Shown: positions 57,163-64,000 of the stretch, in pieces
Layout of the letters: the number at the start of each line of letters is the position of its first letter
How positions within the stretch are numbered: the stretch's first letter is position 1
NCBI GenBank assembly: GCA_963830775.1
Contig: CAWHNT010000032.1
Coordinates: 454,972-518,971, forward strand
Length of the DNA stretch: 64,000 nucleotides
Direction of reading: 5' to 3'
Source: CAWHNT01 sp963830775
GTDB lineage: Bacteria > Pseudomonadota > Alphaproteobacteria > Geminicoccales > Geminicoccaceae
Notes under the pieces: generated by a model
The model's database searches: none
Told to the model about the DNA's origin: nothing
What the model saw: the letters and a program-made list of their open reading frames with translations, nothing else
Program-made: the position numbers and the translations under genes

Positions 57163-57621
57163 TCAGGGCGAGGCCTCGCCGCCCTTGCCCCTGCCGCCGC
57201 GCGTGGCCCGGGGCTTGGCGGTGCTGGCCGCCGGCCGGGCGCGCCTGGCCGTGGTCCCGGGCCCGGGCTCGGGGGCCGGGATGTCGGCGATGCCTGGCTC
57301 GGCCGGGATCTCGGGCTGGGGCGAGCGGTCGGCCGGCATCTCCTGGGGGCCGGGGGTGGCCGGGTATTCGGGGTCGCTGCCGGGCGGCACGTATTCAGGG
57401 TTGCGGAGCGGGTCGGACGGCACCTCGGGCTGCGGCTCGGGCCGGTCGCCCGGCGCCAGCTCCTGCCCGGCACCCGCGGACGGCTCACCCATGCCCTCCT
57501 CGTCCATCACCTGCCGCTCGGCCTCGAGCCAATGCTCGTGCTCGGTGCCCTCAGGCCGGTCATTGGCCTCCCAGAGCTGGTAGGCACGATCCCGGATCTT
57601 CCGCTGCAGCTCCTCGTTCAC
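57163..57621 (-). CDS. DUF2934 protein with a long Pro/Glu-rich tail
   Basis: The first ~45 of 152 residues are the DUF2934 motif (MNEELQRKIRDRAYQLWEAN, RPEGTEHEHWLEAERQV), a short helical domain of unknown role common in rhizobia and relatives. The rest is disordered: Pro/Glu/Gly-rich (EPQPEVPSDPLRNPEYVPPG) and finally a basic Arg/Lys/Gly tail (RATRGGRGKGGEASP). Confidence 0.85.
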   Translation of the reverse strand: MNEELQRKIRDRAYQLWEANDRPEGTEHEHWLEAERQVMDEEGMGEPSAGAGQELAPGDRPEPQPEVPSDPLRNPEYVPPGSDPEYPATPGPQEMPADRSPQPEIPAEPGIADIPAPEPGPGTTARRARPAASTAKPRATRGGRGKGGEASP

Positions 57622-58145
57622 GCTTCTGGCCCCTCTCTCCGCAACCGACGTGACGCCCTACGCCACTCAGCCCTTAACGGCGTCACCCCGGCATTGTTTC
57701 ACCACCGCTTCACGTACACCGAGGCGGGGGCGCCGGCCAGCACTGGCGTCCCCTTTGCCTCGGGGGCAGGGTCGCACAGCCTCAGTCTGACCTCTCGATG
57801 TTGCCGGCACGACTGCAGCTTGCAGTGGCAGAAGCTAAGAATGGCGGTGTCTTGGCGACCGACGCTCTTCACGGCTCCACTATTGAACCTGTGGACGACT
57901 CCTTCGCAAGATCAGTCTGCGCAGCCCAATTTCTGTGGAGTTGCTGTCGGCGAACGGTTCGGCGTGTAACCGAGGCACCGCACTGCGGCCCAAGCGGGCA
58001 GATGGTCACAGGGCGAGCAGCGCCTGCGCAAAAACGTGGCTCGCCCGCTTCACGGCTGTCATATCGGCGTCGGTGGCATGGCCCTTGCTGCGGACCATGC
58101 CCAAAACAGTTTCACAGCAACCAATCGGGCAGCGGCGGAGCCGGC
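57622..58145. other. Gap with no recognisable gene; likely promoter region of the ATP-grasp operon
   Basis: No protein-coding gene matches a known family. The ATG at 58146 begins homology for the ATP-grasp protein and is preceded by GGAGCCGGC; a longer frame upstream has no conserved sequence. Confidence 0.4.
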
Positions 58146-59609
58146 ATGAATGCAGTGACCGGGGGAGCCTTCGCAACCTACCAGCCGCAGCCGAGCTGGT
58201 GCGAGCTCACCAGAGGACCGATCGCCGCCAGTGCCCACGGCCAGGCGATCGTGCAGCGCTTCGCGGCCGTGCCGCTGGAGGAGCTGCGCGCGCGCGCCCG
58301 CGACGCGGAGACCGAGCTCTTCAACCAGGGCATCACCTTCACGGTCTACAGCGACAAGGACGCGATCGACCGCATCCTGCCCTTCGACATCATCCCGCGG
58401 GTGATCGGGGCCGAGGACTGGGAGTGCATCGACAGCGGCGTGCGCCAGCGGGTCCAGGCGCTCAACCTGTTCCTGGCCGACATGTACGGGCCGCAGAAGG
58501 CCTTGAAGGACGGCAAGCTCCCGGCCGAGCTGGTTCTTGGGAACGCCAACTACCGCCCCGAGATGCGCGACCTGCAGCTGCCGTTCGGGACCTATGTCCA
58601 CATCGCCGGCATCGACCTCGTCCGCGGCGGCGACGGCAAGTTCTACGTGCTCGAGGACAATGCCCGCTCGCCGTCGGGCGTGTCCTACGTGGTCGAGAAC
58701 CGGCACCTGATGCAGCGCTCGTTCTCGGACATGATGCGGGACCTGCCGATCCGCCCGGTCTCGGACTATGGCCGCCGGCTGCACGAGGCGCTGGCCGAGG
58801 TGGCGCCCGCGGGCGTCCAGGACCCGCAGGTGGTCCTGCTCTCGCCCGGCGTCTTCAACAGCGCCTATTTCGAGCATGTCTTCCTCGCCCGCGAGATGGG
58901 CGTGCCGGTGGTCGAGGGTCGCGACCTCCTGGTCGAGGACGACACGGTCTTCATGCGGACGGTGGGCGGCCCGGTGCGGGTCGACGTCATCTACCGCCGC
59001 CTCAACGACGACTTCCTCGACCCGGAGGTGTTCCGGCCCGACAGCATGCTGGGCGTGGCGGGCCTGATGCGCGCCTACCGCAAGGGCAAGGTGGGGCTGG
59101 CCAACGCCATCGGCACCGGGGTCAGCGACGACAAGGCGGTCTATGCCTACGTGCCGCGCCTGATCGAATACTATCTCGGCGAGGAGCCGATCCTCGACAA
59201 TGTCGAGACCTGGATCTGCCGTGAGCCCCAGGCCCTGCGCTACACGCTGGACCATCTGGCCGAGCTGGTGGTGAAGCCCGTGGGCGAGTCCGGCGGGTAC
59301 GGGATCACGATCGGCCCCCGCGCCAGCCGGGCCGAGCTCGACGACTGCCGGCGGCGCCTCCTGGCCGACCCTGCCAACTATATCAGCCAGCCCATGGTGA
59401 GCCTGTCGGTGGCACCCACGCTGGTCGATGGGGGGATCGAGCCGCGCCATGTCGACCTCCGCCCCTTCGCCATCACCGGCCGCACCACCTGGGTCCTGCC
59501 CGGTGGCCTGAGCCGGGTGGCGCTGCGCAAGGGCTCCCTGATCGTCAACTCCTCGCAGGGCGGCGGCTCGAAGGACACCTGGGTCCTGCGGGCGGAGGCC
59601 GGTGCATGA
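58146..59609 (+). CDS. Circularly permuted ATP-grasp protein (DUF404/DUF407)
   Basis: A 487-aa enzyme predicted to ligate amino acids or peptides with ATP. Family landmarks: RVQALNLFLADMYGPQKALK, GTYVHIAGIDLVRGGDGKFY, VLEDNARSPSGVSYVVENR (the conserved E-D-N-x-R-x-P-S-G-x-S-Y), VVLLSPGVFNSAYFEHVFLA, LVVKPVGESGGYGITIGP and SLSVAPTLVDGGIEPRHVDL. It opens the operon ATP-grasp / alpha-E / transglutaminase; the next ATG overlaps its stop (ATGA). Confidence 0.93.
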   Translation: MNAVTGGAFATYQPQPSWCELTRGPIAASAHGQAIVQRFAAVPLEELRARARDAETELFNQGITFTVYSDKDAIDRILPFDIIPRVIGAEDWECIDSGVRQRVQALNLFLADMYGPQKALKDGKLPAELVLGNANYRPEMRDLQLPFGTYVHIAGIDLVRGGDGKFYVLEDNARSPSGVSYVVENRHLMQRSFSDMMRDLPIRPVSDYGRRLHEALAEVAPAGVQDPQVVLLSPGVFNSAYFEHVFLAREMGVPVVEGRDLLVEDDTVFMRTVGGPVRVDVIYRRLNDDFLDPEVFRPDSMLGVAGLMRAYRKGKVGLANAIGTGVSDDKAVYAYVPRLIEYYLGEEPILDNVETWICREPQALRYTLDHLAELVVKPVGESGGYGITIGPRASRAELDDCRRRLLADPANYISQPMVSLSVAPTLVDGGIEPRHVDLRPFAITGRTTWVLPGGLSRVALRKGSLIVNSSQGGGSKDTWVLRAEAGA

Positions 59610-60601
59610 CACGGCTCCTCGCCCGCTATGCCGAGTTCATCTTCTGGCTCGCCCGCTACATGGAGCGGGCCGAGAACCTGGCCCGGATCCTCGAGGTGCA
59701 GGAGGCTTTCGCCCGCGACAGCAAGGGCAGCCACGACTGGGGCATGATCCTCAAGATCAACGCCGACCGGGTCCGCTTCCATGCCAGCCAGAAGGAGGCC
59801 ACGGCCGCGGCCGTGCTGCACTTCTACGTGACCGACCGCGGCAACCACACCTCGCTGGTCTCCAACGTCTTCCATGCCCGGGAGAACGCCAGGGCACTGC
59901 GGCCGCTGATCTCGACCGAGATGTGGGTCCAGCTCAACATCTTCTACAACCGGGTGGCGGCCCTCGGGCCCGCCGACCTCGGCGAGCTGCGCCTCACCCG
60001 GCTCTGCGGCATGATCAAGGAGGGCTGCGACGCCCATGCCGGCATCACCGCCGGCACCTTCTACCGGGACGAGGCCTGGTCGTTCTACCAGCTGGGTGCC
60101 GCCATCGAGTGCGCGGACCAGACCACGCGCCTGCTCGACGCCAAGTTCCTGGGCCTCAAGGAGCGGCACGACATCCAGGCGGGCTCGGCCGCCGACATCA
60201 GCTACTGGACCGTGCTCCTGCGCTCGGCGGCCGGGTACCAGGCCTTCCGGCGCCGCAACCAGCGCGGGATGAAACCGGACGACGTGGCCTCGTTCATGAT
60301 CTGCGATTCGAGCTTCCCGCGCTCGGTCGCCTGCAATATCGGGATCATCGTCGACGAGCTAACCCGGCTGCGCCGCCTGTTCCGCCTGAAGGCTGCCGCC
60401 GGGGCGCTCGGCCGCCTCGACGCGCTGATCGCCAGCCTCGACATCGTCAACGTCCGCAACGCCCTGGCTCAGGACGGGCTGCACCAGTTCATCGACAACG
60501 TGCAGCGCAGCCTGGCCGACCTCACCGACTATCTGGCGCAGAGCTTCTTCGGACATGCGCCGACGACCCCGGAGCCCGGCATGCGCCAGTCCCAAGGCTG
60601 A
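59606..60601 (+). CDS. Alpha-E domain protein (DUF403)
   Basis: A 331-aa all-helical protein. It opens LARYAEFIFWLARYMERAEN, the conserved start of the family, and later shows TFYRDEAWSFYQLGAAIECA and DQTTRLLDAKF. The family always accompanies permuted ATP-grasp proteins; its exact part in peptide-tag chemistry is not established. Translation is coupled to the ATP-grasp gene by a 4-base overlap and leads on to the transglutaminase gene. Confidence 0.92.
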   Translation: MTRLLARYAEFIFWLARYMERAENLARILEVQEAFARDSKGSHDWGMILKINADRVRFHASQKEATAAAVLHFYVTDRGNHTSLVSNVFHARENARALRPLISTEMWVQLNIFYNRVAALGPADLGELRLTRLCGMIKEGCDAHAGITAGTFYRDEAWSFYQLGAAIECADQTTRLLDAKFLGLKERHDIQAGSAADISYWTVLLRSAAGYQAFRRRNQRGMKPDDVASFMICDSSFPRSVACNIGIIVDELTRLRRLFRLKAAAGALGRLDALIASLDIVNVRNALAQDGLHQFIDNVQRSLADLTDYLAQSFFGHAPTTPEPGMRQSQG

Positions 60602-60616
60602 CCAGCACCGCCCACG

Positions 60617-61507
60617 ATGCCGGTGCTCGAGGTCAGCCACAGGACGATCTACCGCTACACCAGGCCGGTCCGCTTCGGCGAGCACCGGGCCATGCTCCGC
60701 CCGCGCGAGAGCCACGACCTGCGCATCCTCGCAGCCTCGCTCGAGATCTCCCCGAACGCGAACGTGCGGTTCATGCACGACATCTTCTCGAACTCGATCC
60801 AGGTCATCGACTTCGAAAGCGAGGCGCAGGAGCTGAGGCTCGAGAGCCGGGTGCGCGTCGCCCATTACGGGCCGGAGGAGCAGGACTACCCGATCGGGCA
60901 CGAGGCCGAGACCTACCCCTTCACCTACAGCGAGGACGATCTGGTCGATCTGGGCCAAGCCCGACGGCGGCACTGCCCCGACCCGGACGGCAGGCTCGAG
61001 GCCTGGGCACGAAGCTTCGCCCTGCCGGGCTGCGGCACGCTGGAGCTCCTGGGGCGGATGACCAAGGCCATCTGCCGCGATCTCGACTACGAGACCCGCT
61101 ACGAGCACGGCACCCGCGTGCCCGCCGAGACCCTGGCACGGGGTTCCGGCTCCTGCCGCGATTTCGCGCTCCTGATGATGGAGGCCGCCCGCGTGCTGGG
61201 CTTCGGGGCCCGGTTCGTCTCGGGCTATCTCCACGACCCGGCGTTCGACGACGAGGGCACGGACGAGCGGGTGCAGGGGGCCGGCGCCACCCATGCCTGG
61301 ACCCAGATCTATCTCCCGAGTGCCGGCTGGGTGGAGTTCGACCCCACCAACGGCCGGGTCGGCAGCCGCAACCTGATCCGGGTCGCCGTCGCCCGCGACC
61401 CCCGCCAGGCGATTCCGCTGGTCGGCACCTATTTCGGGGCACCGGACGACTTCCTCGACCTCAGCGTCGAGGTCCAGGTCCGCCGGGCGGGGCCGCTGGA
61501 GGTCTGA
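60617..61507 (+). CDS. Transglutaminase-like cysteine peptidase
   Basis: A 296-aa protein with an N-terminal beta-rich domain (VLEVSHRTIYRYTRPVRFGE, HRAMLRPRESHDLRI) and a transglutaminase-fold C-terminal domain: catalytic Cys in ARGSGSCRDFALLMMEAARV, His in AGATHAWTQIYLPSAGWVEF and Asp in FDPTNGRVGSRNLIRVA. No signal peptide, so it is cytoplasmic. As third gene of the operon it may cut or transfer the peptide made by the ATP-grasp enzyme. Confidence 0.92.
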   Translation: MPVLEVSHRTIYRYTRPVRFGEHRAMLRPRESHDLRILAASLEISPNANVRFMHDIFSNSIQVIDFESEAQELRLESRVRVAHYGPEEQDYPIGHEAETYPFTYSEDDLVDLGQARRRHCPDPDGRLEAWARSFALPGCGTLELLGRMTKAICRDLDYETRYEHGTRVPAETLARGSGSCRDFALLMMEAARVLGFGARFVSGYLHDPAFDDEGTDERVQGAGATHAWTQIYLPSAGWVEFDPTNGRVGSRNLIRVAVARDPRQAIPLVGTYFGAPDDFLDLSVEVQVRRAGPLEV

Positions 61508-61516
61508 AGGCGGGCC

Positions 61517-62548
61517 TCACCGCCCGCAGGTGCAGCTCCTCACGGGCGTGCTGCGGCTGTCGCACCGAGGCGTGGCGTCGGGATAGAAGGTGCGGATCGC
61601 ACCGCTCTTGGGGACGAAGACGGCGAAGTAGTCAGCACCGGTGCTGGTCACTTCCTTCAGGCACATCGCCTGGCCCGACGTATCCATCGTGCTCTCAAAG
61701 GCGAGCGTGGCTTCGATCAGGAGGTCGCGGGCGTTGAGGTCGGCCGGGTAGCCCTTGGGGCAGTCGGTGGCGGTGCGGCCGCCGGGCAGGCGGTAGGTCA
61801 CGCCGAAGGTGTAGACGGGCGGCTCGATCTCGGTTTGGGGGCACTCGGCACGGGTCATCTGCCCGGCCTGGCCCTTCTCCTGCAGCTCGAGATAGCGGCC
61901 GCGATAATGGAGCCCGCCCAGGCTGCCGGAGCCGGGCTCGCCGCAGAAGATGTGCTCGAAGCCCGACTGGTCGAACCAGACCCGGGTCAGCGCGGCTTTG
62001 AAGCCGTCGAGGCCGGTCCGGCGTTCGCCGAGGCCACGGCCGAGGGCGGTGTAGATGGCATCGACATCGGCAGCGAGGTCGGGGCGGTCGAGCATGGCAC
62101 GGAATGCGGCGGCGCGCGGAACGCTGCCCCAGGGTCCGCACACCTCGAGCACGGCACGGTCGAAGGCGTCGAGCAGGGGTGGTGGCGGCGTCATGTCGTC
62201 GGGGCCGTCGTCGCGCGTGTCGAAGAACGGGCGGAAGCCGGCGGGCCTGGCTCCAGCGCCTGGGCTTTCGGTGAGGGTGCCGCAGTCGCGATGGACCCAG
62301 CGGTCCCTTGGGCTCGCCTGCTCGATGACGACATGCACCCACTCGCCGTCGGCCGTGTTCAGGCCGCGGACGGGATAGCTGGTCCCGGCCGTCGTTCGCA
62401 CGCCGCCGGGGTTGGCGCGGCTGCGGATGCTCGAGAAGGCCTCGCAGACGGTCACGGCCCTGAGCTCGCCACCCAGCGGGACCTCCGCCGCTGCCGGATG
62501 CGCCAGCGCAACGGCGATGACGGCTGCCGCCAGCCCTGCCTTGCGCAT
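61517..62548 (-). CDS. Secreted EndoU-like endoribonuclease
   Basis: A 343-aa exported protein (signal MRKAGLAAAVIAVALAHPAA). The middle, FDQSGFEHIFCGEPGSGSLG followed by GLHYRGRYLELQEKGQAG, matches the XendoU/EndoU pattern in which the His of FEH and the His of the GxH segment are catalytic. A Lys in TDCPKGYPADLN is placed where the third catalytic residue is expected. Six cysteines, including CTCGR at the very end, suggest disulphides in the periplasm or outside. EndoU enzymes cleave RNA at uridylates; a periplasmic, scavenging or toxin role is conceivable. No immunity gene is next to it. The ATG overlaps the stop of the MATE gene (TGATG). Confidence 0.6.
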   Translation of the reverse strand: MRKAGLAAAVIAVALAHPAAAEVPLGGELRAVTVCEAFSSIRSRANPGGVRTTAGTSYPVRGLNTADGEWVHVVIEQASPRDRWVHRDCGTLTESPGAGARPAGFRPFFDTRDDGPDDMTPPPPLLDAFDRAVLEVCGPWGSVPRAAAFRAMLDRPDLAADVDAIYTALGRGLGERRTGLDGFKAALTRVWFDQSGFEHIFCGEPGSGSLGGLHYRGRYLELQEKGQAGQMTRAECPQTEIEPPVYTFGVTYRLPGGRTATDCPKGYPADLNARDLLIEATLAFESTMDTSGQAMCLKEVTSTGADYFAVFVPKSGAIRTFYPDATPRCDSRSTPVRSCTCGR

Positions 62549-63939
62549 CAGCCGAGACGGAGGGGTGAAGTGAGACGGTTGAAGCGGGCGAGCATCAGGC
62601 TGGCGACGATGGCCAGCGCCACGGCCAGCCCCAGCCACACGCCGATCGGCCCGAGCGGGGTGGCGTGGCCGAGCACGGCCGCCACCGGGAAGCCGACGGC
62701 CCAGTAGCCGAAGGCCGCCAGCAGCATCGGCACGCGGGTGTCGCCCAGGCCGCGCAGGCTGGAGATGCCGATCACCTGCAGCCCGTCGAAGAGCTGGAAC
62801 AGGATCGCCACGTGCAGGAGCGTCACGGCGAGTGCCGCGGTGGCCGCAGCTTCGGGTGTGACCGTGTCGAGGAAGAGGGCGATCATCGGCTCGGCACCCA
62901 GCCAGTAGAGCAGGGCAACGCCCAGCATGAAGCCCGCCCCCAGGACCGAGGCCACGAAACCCGCGCGTCGTGCCCCGGCCCGGTCGCCGGCGCCGTGTGC
63001 CAGGCCGACCCGGATGGTGGCGGCAAAGCCGATCCCGAGCGGGACCATGAAGAAGGTGGCGCAGATTTGGAGCGTCACCTGGTGTGCTGCGAGCGGCACC
63101 GTGCCGATCAGGCCCATCAGCAGGCCGCTGCCGGCGAAGAGGCCGGTCTCCATCACGCCGGCCCCGCCGATCGGCAGGCCCACGGCCAGGAGCTCGCGCA
63201 GGAGGCGCAGGTCCGGGCGGAGCCGGAGGGGCAGGAGGTAGCGCCGGAAGCGCGGCGAGAGCAGGCACCAGGCGAGCAGGATCAGGAACATGGCGGCATG
63301 CGCCAGGGCCGAGGCGATGCCGGAGCCCAGCACCTCCAGCCGCGGCAGGCCGAAGGCACCGAAGATCAGGCCGTAGGCCAGGACGGCATTGAGCGGGACG
63401 ACGATCAGCGTCGCAGCCAGCACTGGCCGGCCGGCGCCGAAGGCGGTCGTGAAGCAGCGCAGCAGCACCACGCCCAGCATCGCCGGCAGGCCCCAGAGCA
63501 GGCCCAGGATGAAGAGGCGCGTGGTGTCGAGAAGGGCCGGGTCCTGGCCCAGCGCCAGGAGGATCGGCCGCGCCTGGCTCATGACCAGCATCAGCGGGAG
63601 CGAGATGCCGAGGACGAGCAGGAAGCCCTGCTGCAGGACCCGGCGGACGCGCAGGGGCCGGCCGGCGCCTACCGCCTGGGCGAAGAGCGGCGAGGTGGCG
63701 CTGACCACGCCAAGCCCGAACATGAAGAGGAAGAAGAACAAGGCAAGGCCGAGGCTGGCCGCGGCCAGGGGCTCGGGCCCGAGCCAGCCGAGCAGCAGCA
63801 CGTCGGTGGTGTTGATCGCGATCTGGCCCAGCTGCGTGGCCGCCAGCGGCCCCGCCAGCTTCAGCATGGCCAGCGCTTCGGCGCGCACAAGCCGTGGCGA
63901 CGCGGGCGTGCCTTCGCCCGCGACGGCGGTGGAGAGCAT
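62548..63939 (-). CDS. MATE-family multidrug efflux transporter
   Basis: A 463-aa inner-membrane protein with twelve hydrophobic helices in two six-helix halves (LAMLKLAGPLAATQLGQIAI; LREILAVGLPIGGAGVMETG-like segment). The conserved start of each half and the QVTLQICATFFMVPLGIGFA stretch are typical of the NorM branch. It exports cationic drugs or metabolites using Na+ or H+. Full length. Translationally coupled to the EndoU-like gene that follows it. Confidence 0.93.
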   Translation of the reverse strand: MLSTAVAGEGTPASPRLVRAEALAMLKLAGPLAATQLGQIAINTTDVLLLGWLGPEPLAAASLGLALFFFLFMFGLGVVSATSPLFAQAVGAGRPLRVRRVLQQGFLLVLGISLPLMLVMSQARPILLALGQDPALLDTTRLFILGLLWGLPAMLGVVLLRCFTTAFGAGRPVLAATLIVVPLNAVLAYGLIFGAFGLPRLEVLGSGIASALAHAAMFLILLAWCLLSPRFRRYLLPLRLRPDLRLLRELLAVGLPIGGAGVMETGLFAGSGLLMGLIGTVPLAAHQVTLQICATFFMVPLGIGFAATIRVGLAHGAGDRAGARRAGFVASVLGAGFMLGVALLYWLGAEPMIALFLDTVTPEAAATAALAVTLLHVAILFQLFDGLQVIGISSLRGLGDTRVPMLLAAFGYWAVGFPVAAVLGHATPLGPIGVWLGLAVALAIVASLMLARFNRLTSPLRLG

Positions 63940-64000
63940 GATTGGTGATCCAAAAGCCCGAGCGGGCGCAAGATAGACGGGGATGCCCGCGGGTGGCTAG

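Noticed and set aside
61508..61530. Hairpin GCGGGC..GCCCGC as a terminator between the transglutaminase and EndoU-like genes
   Set aside because: Stem of only six pairs, no U run on either strand, and it overlaps the end of the EndoU-like coding region.

Overview
The window is a 64 kb piece of a high-GC alphaproteobacterial chromosome. Evidence: the glycine-cleavage operon behind a tandem glycine riboswitch, the DUF3576-leuS-lptE-holA cluster, the S49 peptidase-TrmN6-DUF2007-polyprenyl synthase cluster, a Suv3-like helicase with an S4 protein, and general-porin paralogues. A Rhodospirillales/Geminicoccales-type soil or plant-associated bacterium is my best guess, but the sequence alone does not fix the genus. 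No rRNA, CRISPR array, replication origin or intact prophage was seen.

Layout. 1-5.2 kb: core genes (S49 peptidase, TrmN6, DUF2007, polyprenyl-PP synthase, LysR regulator, TauE/SafE exporter, tRNA-Pro, GNAT). 5.5-11.6 kb: a degraded accessory region with an ISAs1-type element, two copies of a 173-bp MITE flanking an AT-rich stand-alone nucleotide-cyclase-like gene, and a wrecked AbrB/PIN toxin-antitoxin pair split by an IS630-type element. 11.8-17.7 kb: gcvTHP with its riboswitch, then a cytochrome b / tetraheme cytochrome c pair. 17.9-20 kb: a three-gene operon that looks like a type III secretion substrate plus two CesT-type chaperones, cut from its upstream DNA by an IS4/Tn5-type element (20-21.5 kb). 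21.6-39.7 kb: core genes (ProX, accA, GGDEF, holA, lptE, leuS, DUF3576, outer-membrane proteins, two tandem porins, cupin/JmjC oxygenase, YggS, cytochrome c, S4, Suv3-like helicase, class III cyclase). 39.9-48.4 kb: an IS cluster (IS1595, IS5 relic, ISAs1, IS1634, IS200 relic, IS1) that has broken up a DUF262 + HEPN system. 48.5-52.8 kb: ABC ATPase, lipoprotein, DUF294/CBS protein, exonuclease, EEP phosphatase. 53.3-55.3 kb: a second IS1595 copy and a membrane-protein gene carrying an in-frame MITE. 55.9-64 kb: agmatinase-family enzyme, small proteins, the ATP-grasp/alpha-E/transglutaminase operon, a secreted EndoU-like protein and a MATE exporter.

Two cross-cutting points matter to a reader. 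First, many conserved genes (accA, gcvP, agmatinase, ABC ATPase, DUF262, EEP, porin 2, cyclase) are broken by one extra base, nearly always an insertion. This looks like insertion-type sequencing error rather than gene decay, so I annotate these genes across the break. Second, target-site duplications let the history of several insertions be reconstructed, including an inversion between the two IS1595 copies (split 8-bp duplication ATGCCGAA) and the IS630 insertion at codon 3 of the antitoxin gene.
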